Below, in pieces: positions 60,065 to 64,000 of a stretch of DNA of 64,000 nt; the stretch's first letter is position 1, and each line of letters begins with the position of its first letter. The notes under the pieces were generated by a model. The model was not told the origin of the DNA. It ran no database searches and saw nothing but the letters and a program-made list of their open reading frames with translations. Both the position numbers and the translations under genes were made by a program. This stretch comes from Streptomyces marincola (GTDB lineage: Bacteria; Actinomycetota; Actinomycetes; Streptomycetales; Streptomycetaceae): positions 1,483,001 to 1,547,000 of the forward strand of contig NZ_CP084541.1 of NCBI RefSeq assembly GCF_020410765.1. Reading direction: 5' to 3'.

Positions 60065-63000
60065 TCAGCCGAGGAGGCCGCCGACGATGGGGACGCTGCC
60101 GAGGAGGGACTGGGTGACGGTCGAGGCGACCCTGCTGATGCCGCGCCAGTTGCGGCCGAGCGCGGTGAGGGCACTGCCCTGGCCCCAGGTGACGATACCG
60201 ATCATGGCCCAGCCGGCGGCCTTCGCGAACTCGAAGCTGGTAAAGCCCTGGTCCATGCCGACGAAGACGGCGCTGGCTGCGCCGGCCAGGGCCGAGATCC
60301 CGCCCGTGATGATCGCCGTCATCCCGAGGATCGGGGCGCCGACGCCGGTGGGGGAGGTGAGCAGGGCCCCGAGGGTGGCGCCGAGGGAGATGATGCCGAA
60401 GGTGTTGCTGATGAGGCTGGTGGTCTCGGCCCACCAGGCGGGGTCCTTCCAGCCGTTGTCGTTGTCGTTGTCGTCGATGTCGTCGTGGTCGGGGTGGTCG
60501 GAGGGGTCGGTGCCGTTCTCGCGCTGGCGCCTCGCCTCCTCCTCCGCTCGCTGTGCCGCCGCCGCCATCTCGGCGTGGCGCATGCGCGCGGCGATGCGGC
60601 GGGCCTGGCTGGCGGCGGTCGCCGCCTCCCGCGCGGCCTGACCCGCGTCGAGGGCGGACTGGCGGGCGCTGTTCGCCGATGCCTGGGCGTTGTAGGCGTG
60701 GCGGAGGGCGGTGCGGGCGGAGGCCATCGCGCTGTTCGCCGAGAAGTTCGCCCGGCGGGCCGCGCGCTGCGCGGTGCGCGCCGCCGCGGCGGCCCGCTGG
60801 GCGGACTCCCGGGCGGCGGCGGCTGACCGGTCCGCGGCGTCGGCGTGCTCGCGCGCCTCGGCGGCGTGGCCGGCGGCCCGTTCCGCCGAGGCCCTGGCCC
60901 TCGACGCCCACTCCGCGGCCTCCTCCGCCGCCTCACGCGCCTGCGCCGCGGCCTCCTGGGCGCGCGCCGCGTCCTCCTGGGCCTTCTCGGCGATCTTCGC
61001 CGCGGCGGCGATCGCTCCGGCGATGGCCTCGCGGTGGGTGGCGAAGTCGTGGTCGAGCCGCGCGGTCGCGTACCTCACCTTGGCGACGAAGTTCCGGCGC
61101 ATCCACGGGGTGCCGGCCATGGCGGCCTCGGCGTAGGCCCGGGTGTAGGGGCCGCCGCCGCTGATCAGGCTCGCGGTGAGGACGCCGTCGTCCTCCACGA
61201 GCGCCTCGGGGTAGGTGACGTCGAAGAAGTGCTGGAGCGCCCGGGGGCTGCCGTCCGCGAGCGCGGCCTCGGCCGCGGCCCGCACGGCGCTGCCCGGGTC
61301 GTCGGTGAGGACGCGGAAGAGGGTGACGCGCAGGTCGTCCGCGGCGGCCTCGGTCGCCCCGCCGGTGAGGAAGTCGTGCGTGGCCTGGATGTCGTCGCTC
61401 TCCAGGACCAGTCGCGCGGCCGCCGCGACGGCCGGTGTGGACACCTCGGCGAGGTAGAGGGCGGTCTCCCGGTCGTCCTGGTGCTGTGCGGCGACCCGGT
61501 CGACCTCAAGCCAGCCGTGGACGTCGGCGTCCGTGCCGGCGAGGGCGAACTGCGCGGCCTGCTGCGTCCAGCCGCCCGTGGAGTCGAGGAGGCCGACGGC
61601 TGCCTGCCGCCCGAGCGTGGCCGCGAGCGACGGGTTGTCGTCGGCCAGGGCCTGCTCGGCCCGGTCGATCAGGTCCTTGACCTCCTGGGAGATCTGCTCC
61701 TCCTGCGTGCGCCTGCCCTCGGTCGCGCGGCGCCTGTCCTCCTCCTCCTGGCGCAGCAGGGCGGCGTCGGCCAGGCCCTGGAGCCGGTCTTCCTCCAGGC
61801 TCGCGAGCTCCGCGTCCCTGGCGTCCTCCGCCACCGCGATGGCCTCCTGAACGGCCTCGGTCGCGGTGTTGGCGGCGTCGGTGGCCGCGTTGGCGTGGGC
61901 GGTGGACCTGTTGGCGTAGTCGACGGCCTCGCCCGCGTGCTCGGCCGCCTCCTCCGCGGCGTCCGCCGCGTTCTCGGCGTGCTCGGCCGCGGAGTTGGCG
62001 GCGTCGCGGGCGGCGCGGGCGGCGGTCGCCGCGCGGTTGGCCAGCGTCTGGGCGCGGGAGGCCGCGTTGGTGGCGCGGTTCGCGGCACTGTTGGCGATGG
62101 ACGCCTGCCGGCGGGCCTCGGCCGCCTCGCTCCGCGCCACACCGGCGGCCTCGGCCGCGTCGGCGCTGGCGCCGGCGGCAGCGGCGGCGTTGCGGGCCGC
62201 GGAGGCGGCGGCCGAGCCCGCTCCCGCGGCGGCGGAGGATGCGCGGGCGGCCTGATCGGCGGCCTGTGCCGCGGTCCTGGCGCGGGAGGCGGCGTTGCGG
62301 GCGGCGACCGCGGCATCCCTGGCGGCGCCCGCGCGGGAGGCGTCCTTGGAGGCCGCGATCGCGGAGACGTAGGCGCGCGAGGCGGCGCTTCCGGCCCGTG
62401 CGGCGGCCTGGGAGGCCGCGGCGGCGGCGCTGGCCGCGCGCCGGGAGGCGGTCACAGCGGCGCGCGAGGCGCTGATGGCGTTGCGCGCCGCGTCGGCCGC
62501 GCCCCTGGCGGCGTCGGCCGCCTTGCGGGCGGCGGCGCCCGCCCTGATCACGTCGTTCCGGGCCGCTTCGGCCTCGGCCGCGGCGCGCTGCGCGGCCTCC
62601 TTGGCCTTCTCGGCGGCGGCCTGGGCGCGGGCGGACGCCTCGACGGCGAAGTCGGTCTCCGACTCGGCGCGCCTGCCCTCGCGTTCGACCACGGCGACGA
62701 GTTCCTCGATCGTGGAGGACTCCTGGTCGCGTGCCCGCGCGATGTGCTGGCCGGTCTCAAGGAACCACTCCAGGTCCTCGGCGGTGCCGTCCAGGGCGCG
62801 CTCGGCGTAGAGGCGCACCTGCGGGCCCGCGTTGACCAGCAGGCCGACCGCCTCGACCCGCATGTCCTCCACGCGGGCGGTGTGCTGCTCGTCGAGCAGG
62901 AACGCCTCGAAGGCCTCGTCCGTGCCGAGTTCGAGGGCCGCCGCGCCCGCCCGCTGGAGCGCCGCGCCGCCGTTGTGCATCACCGTGGCGGTGGCCACGC

Positions 63001-63424
63001 GCTTGTCCTCGGTGACGGCCGGCTCATAGCCCCCGTCGAGGAACGCCGCGATGGCCGCGTCGCCGCCGTTCAGCGCGGCGGTCGCCTCCCGGCGCAGCCC
63101 ACTTCCGGCGAGGGGCAGGCGGCTGACGATGGCGACCCGGTTGTCCTCGGCGGTCACTGCGGGCAGTTGGTCGGTGAGGAAGCGGGCAATGTCGGCGTCC
63201 GTACCGCTGAGTGCGTGCGCGGCCGCCACCTTCGTGGCTTTGCCCCCCGTCAGCCACGCCTTCACCGCCCTTCCCCGTTCGGTGTCCGCGAAGGCGAACG
63301 GGTCGGGCGCGGCCTCGTCCGCGGCGCGGGCGGTCCGCGGCAGGGCGACGGGTAACGCGGTGGCGGCGGTCGCGGCAGCCAGGGCTCCGAGGAGACGGCG
63401 CCGGCTCCAGAACATCGTCTGCAT
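60065..63424 (-). CDS. Large secreted ALF-repeat and alanine-rich coiled-coil protein
   Basis: 1119 residues from ATG 63424 (AAGGAG 9 bp upstream). A signal peptide with a twin-arginine-like SRRRLLGALAA is cleaved near ARA. About 40-240 and 620-790 hold ALF-type short repeats (pattern GTDADIARFL / TEDNRVA). About 245-600 and 800-985 are Ala-rich coiled coils with regular ARNAAS-like heptads. An Asp/Asn-rich spacer (DHDDIDDNDNDN) precedes a hydrophobic C-terminus about 1015-1119 (ISLGATLGALL, GMTAIITGGISALAGAASAV) that could insert in membranes. ALF repeats occur at the front of actinobacterial polymorphic toxins, so this may be a toxin-like surface or secreted effector. No immunity gene is recognisable. 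Confidence 0.8.
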   Translation of the reverse strand: MQTMFWSRRRLLGALAAATAATALPVALPRTARAADEAAPDPFAFADTERGRAVKAWLTGGKATKVAAAHALSGTDADIARFLTDQLPAVTAEDNRVAIVSRLPLAGSGLRREATAALNGGDAAIAAFLDGGYEPAVTEDKRVATATVMHNGGAALQRAGAAALELGTDEAFEAFLLDEQHTARVEDMRVEAVGLLVNAGPQVRLYAERALDGTAEDLEWFLETGQHIARARDQESSTIEELVAVVEREGRRAESETDFAVEASARAQAAAEKAKEAAQRAAAEAEAARNDVIRAGAAARKAADAARGAADAARNAISASRAAVTASRRAASAAAAASQAAARAGSAASRAYVSAIAASKDASRAGAARDAAVAARNAASRARTAAQAADQAARASSAAAGAGSAAASAARNAAAAAGASADAAEAAGVARSEAAEARRQASIANSAANRATNAASRAQTLANRAATAARAARDAANSAAEHAENAADAAEEAAEHAGEAVDYANRSTAHANAATDAANTATEAVQEAIAVAEDARDAELASLEEDRLQGLADAALLRQEEEDRRRATEGRRTQEEQISQEVKDLIDRAEQALADDNPSLAATLGRQAAVGLLDSTGGWTQQAAQFALAGTDADVHGWLEVDRVAAQHQDDRETALYLAEVSTPAVAAAARLVLESDDIQATHDFLTGGATEAAADDLRVTLFRVLTDDPGSAVRAAAEAALADGSPRALQHFFDVTYPEALVEDDGVLTASLISGGGPYTRAYAEAAMAGTPWMRRNFVAKVRYATARLDHDFATHREAIAGAIAAAAKIAEKAQEDAARAQEAAAQAREAAEEAAEWASRARASAERAAGHAAEAREHADAADRSAAAARESAQRAAAAARTAQRAARRANFSANSAMASARTALRHAYNAQASANSARQSALDAGQAAREAATAASQARRIAARMRHAEMAAAAQRAEEEARRQRENGTDPSDHPDHDDIDDNDNDNGWKDPAWWAETTSLISNTFGIISLGATLGALLTSPTGVGAPILGMTAIITGGISALAGAASAVFVGMDQGFTSFEFAKAAGWAMIGIVTWGQGSALTALGRNWRGISRVASTVTQSLLGSVPIVGGLLG

Positions 63425-63907
63425 CGAAAAGTACTCCTTCACAACGGCCAGGGATGCGGCCGGTACCGGCGTTTTCGCAGGTGAGCGAGGGGGAGGCACG
63501 GGGCGGTGCGGATGACGGCCGCGCTGAACGGGAGGTGGCGGCGCCGTGAACGACAGGTCCTTGCCATGCGCGAGTGAGTCAGCGTACGGCCTTCTTCACG
63601 AGGCGTCCATGGTGTGTGCACGCAGTTGTCGCGGCCGTCGAGCGGCGCGCGAGGTCGGCGCGCGTTTGCGAAGGCGTGTGACCTCCGTCACGCGGCGCGC
63701 GGCCTTCTGCGCCGCGGAGCCGGGTGGTAGCAATACCCATCGGTCCGATTGCCGGAGGAAGGCGGCCGGGCCGCGACGGGGGGAGTCGGCAGCTCGTGCG
63801 GGGCGCCGGACGTCATGCCTGCCCGCCCTCGCCTCTCTTCTCGGGCGCGCACCCGCGCACGTTCGCAAGAGATCACCATCTCGCCGACACCAGGGAGTGA
63901 GACACCC
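63425..63907. other. 483-bp divergent regulatory gap
   Basis: Lies between the starts of two divergent genes for secreted proteins. Open frames here are shadow-like. It contains a Crp-like site listed separately; no other element is clear. Confidence 0.4.
63677..63692. promoter_or_regulatory. Crp-like site
   Basis: TGTGA-N6-TCACG matches the Crp/FNR-family consensus TGTGA-N6-TCACA at 9 of 10 fixed positions. It is 253 bp from the ALF protein start and 215 bp from the downstream gene, so the target is uncertain. Confidence 0.35.
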
Positions 63908-64000
63908 ATGAGGTTGATACCCCGCCCGCTGGCCACCGCCGCCGCGGCCGTCCTCGCGGTGCTGGCCGTCAGCGCGGTCGGTGCCCCCGGTTCCGCGGGC
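63908..64000 (+). CDS. Secreted protein, N-terminus only (cut by window end)
   Basis: ATG 63908 with GGGAG 9 bp upstream opens a frame that continues past the window. The 31 visible residues form a Sec-type signal peptide (MRLIPRPLATAAAAVLAVL, then small residues). Nothing can be said about the mature protein. Confidence 0.65.
   Translation, partial: MRLIPRPLATAAAAVLAVLAVSAVGAPGSAG

Noticed and set aside
60845..63355. 836-codon plus-strand frame with Gly/Arg repeats antisense to the ALF protein
   Set aside because: Mirror image of the Ala-rich repeats on the real coding strand; no start site or family.

Overview
The window is chromosomal DNA of a Streptomyces-like actinomycete. Base composition is very GC-rich with strong third-position GC bias, and GTG starts and GTGA/TGATG gene overlaps are common. 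It carries a SARP regulator, a gamma-butyrolactone-receptor-type operator, a CebR-type operator, and the gene order rnpB, yaaA, RNase H/phosphatase, zinc ribbon, Nif3 that I associate with this group.

1-12.4 kb is the edge of a modular type I polyketide cluster. The last PKS module (AT-DH-KR-ACP) ends in a thioester reductase instead of a thioesterase. Facing it are an atypical OmpR-type regulator, a large SARP regulator and a class III aminotransferase. Then come a flavin reductase, a pyridoxamine-oxidase-like protein and a SnoaL-like protein. Reductive release to an aldehyde followed by transamination is the logic of polyketide alkaloids, so that product class is inferred. The SARP promoter carries a 22-bp inverted repeat that looks like a gamma-butyrolactone receptor site. 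The AT and DH parts of the PKS are recoded into C-rich, skewed blocks.

12.7-17.3 kb is housekeeping and secreted functions: argS, a small membrane protein, an AA10 lytic polysaccharide monooxygenase under a CebR-like box, a secreted protein and a coiled-coil protein.

17.5-42.8 kb is a large cobalamin locus of the aerobic type: corrinoid ABC importer, cobN, cobF, cobQ, cobK, cobU, then on the other strand cobD, a cobB-cobC fusion, cobO, a chelatase I-D fusion, divergent cobL, then cobM, fused cobI-cobJ, cobH and cobG. Four cobalamin riboswitches control four transcription units. CobG is cut short and lacks its usual iron-sulfur cysteine region. Between cobL and cobM sits a 3.2-kb island bounded by Tn3-like inverted repeats. 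It holds an ECF41 sigma factor, its flavoprotein oxidoreductase partner, and integrase and transposase remnants.

43-48 kb is accessory: a NUDIX hydrolase, a less GC-rich GHKL-ATPase/nuclease fusion that looks like a defence protein, and a sigma/anti-sigma pair next to a secreted protein that shares the extracellular domain of the anti-sigma factor. 48.2-55.3 kb is conserved core: RNase P RNA, yaaA, RNase HI-CobC fusion, a zinc-ribbon protein with a probable CTG start, Nif3-like protein, a methyltransferase and membrane proteins. 55.4-59.3 kb is a small operon (cyclase-fold protein, methyltransferase, glycosyltransferase) divergent from a TetR regulator. 59.5-64 kb has a glyoxalase-fold protein, a 1119-residue secreted ALF-repeat/coiled-coil protein, and the start of another secreted protein cut by the window end.
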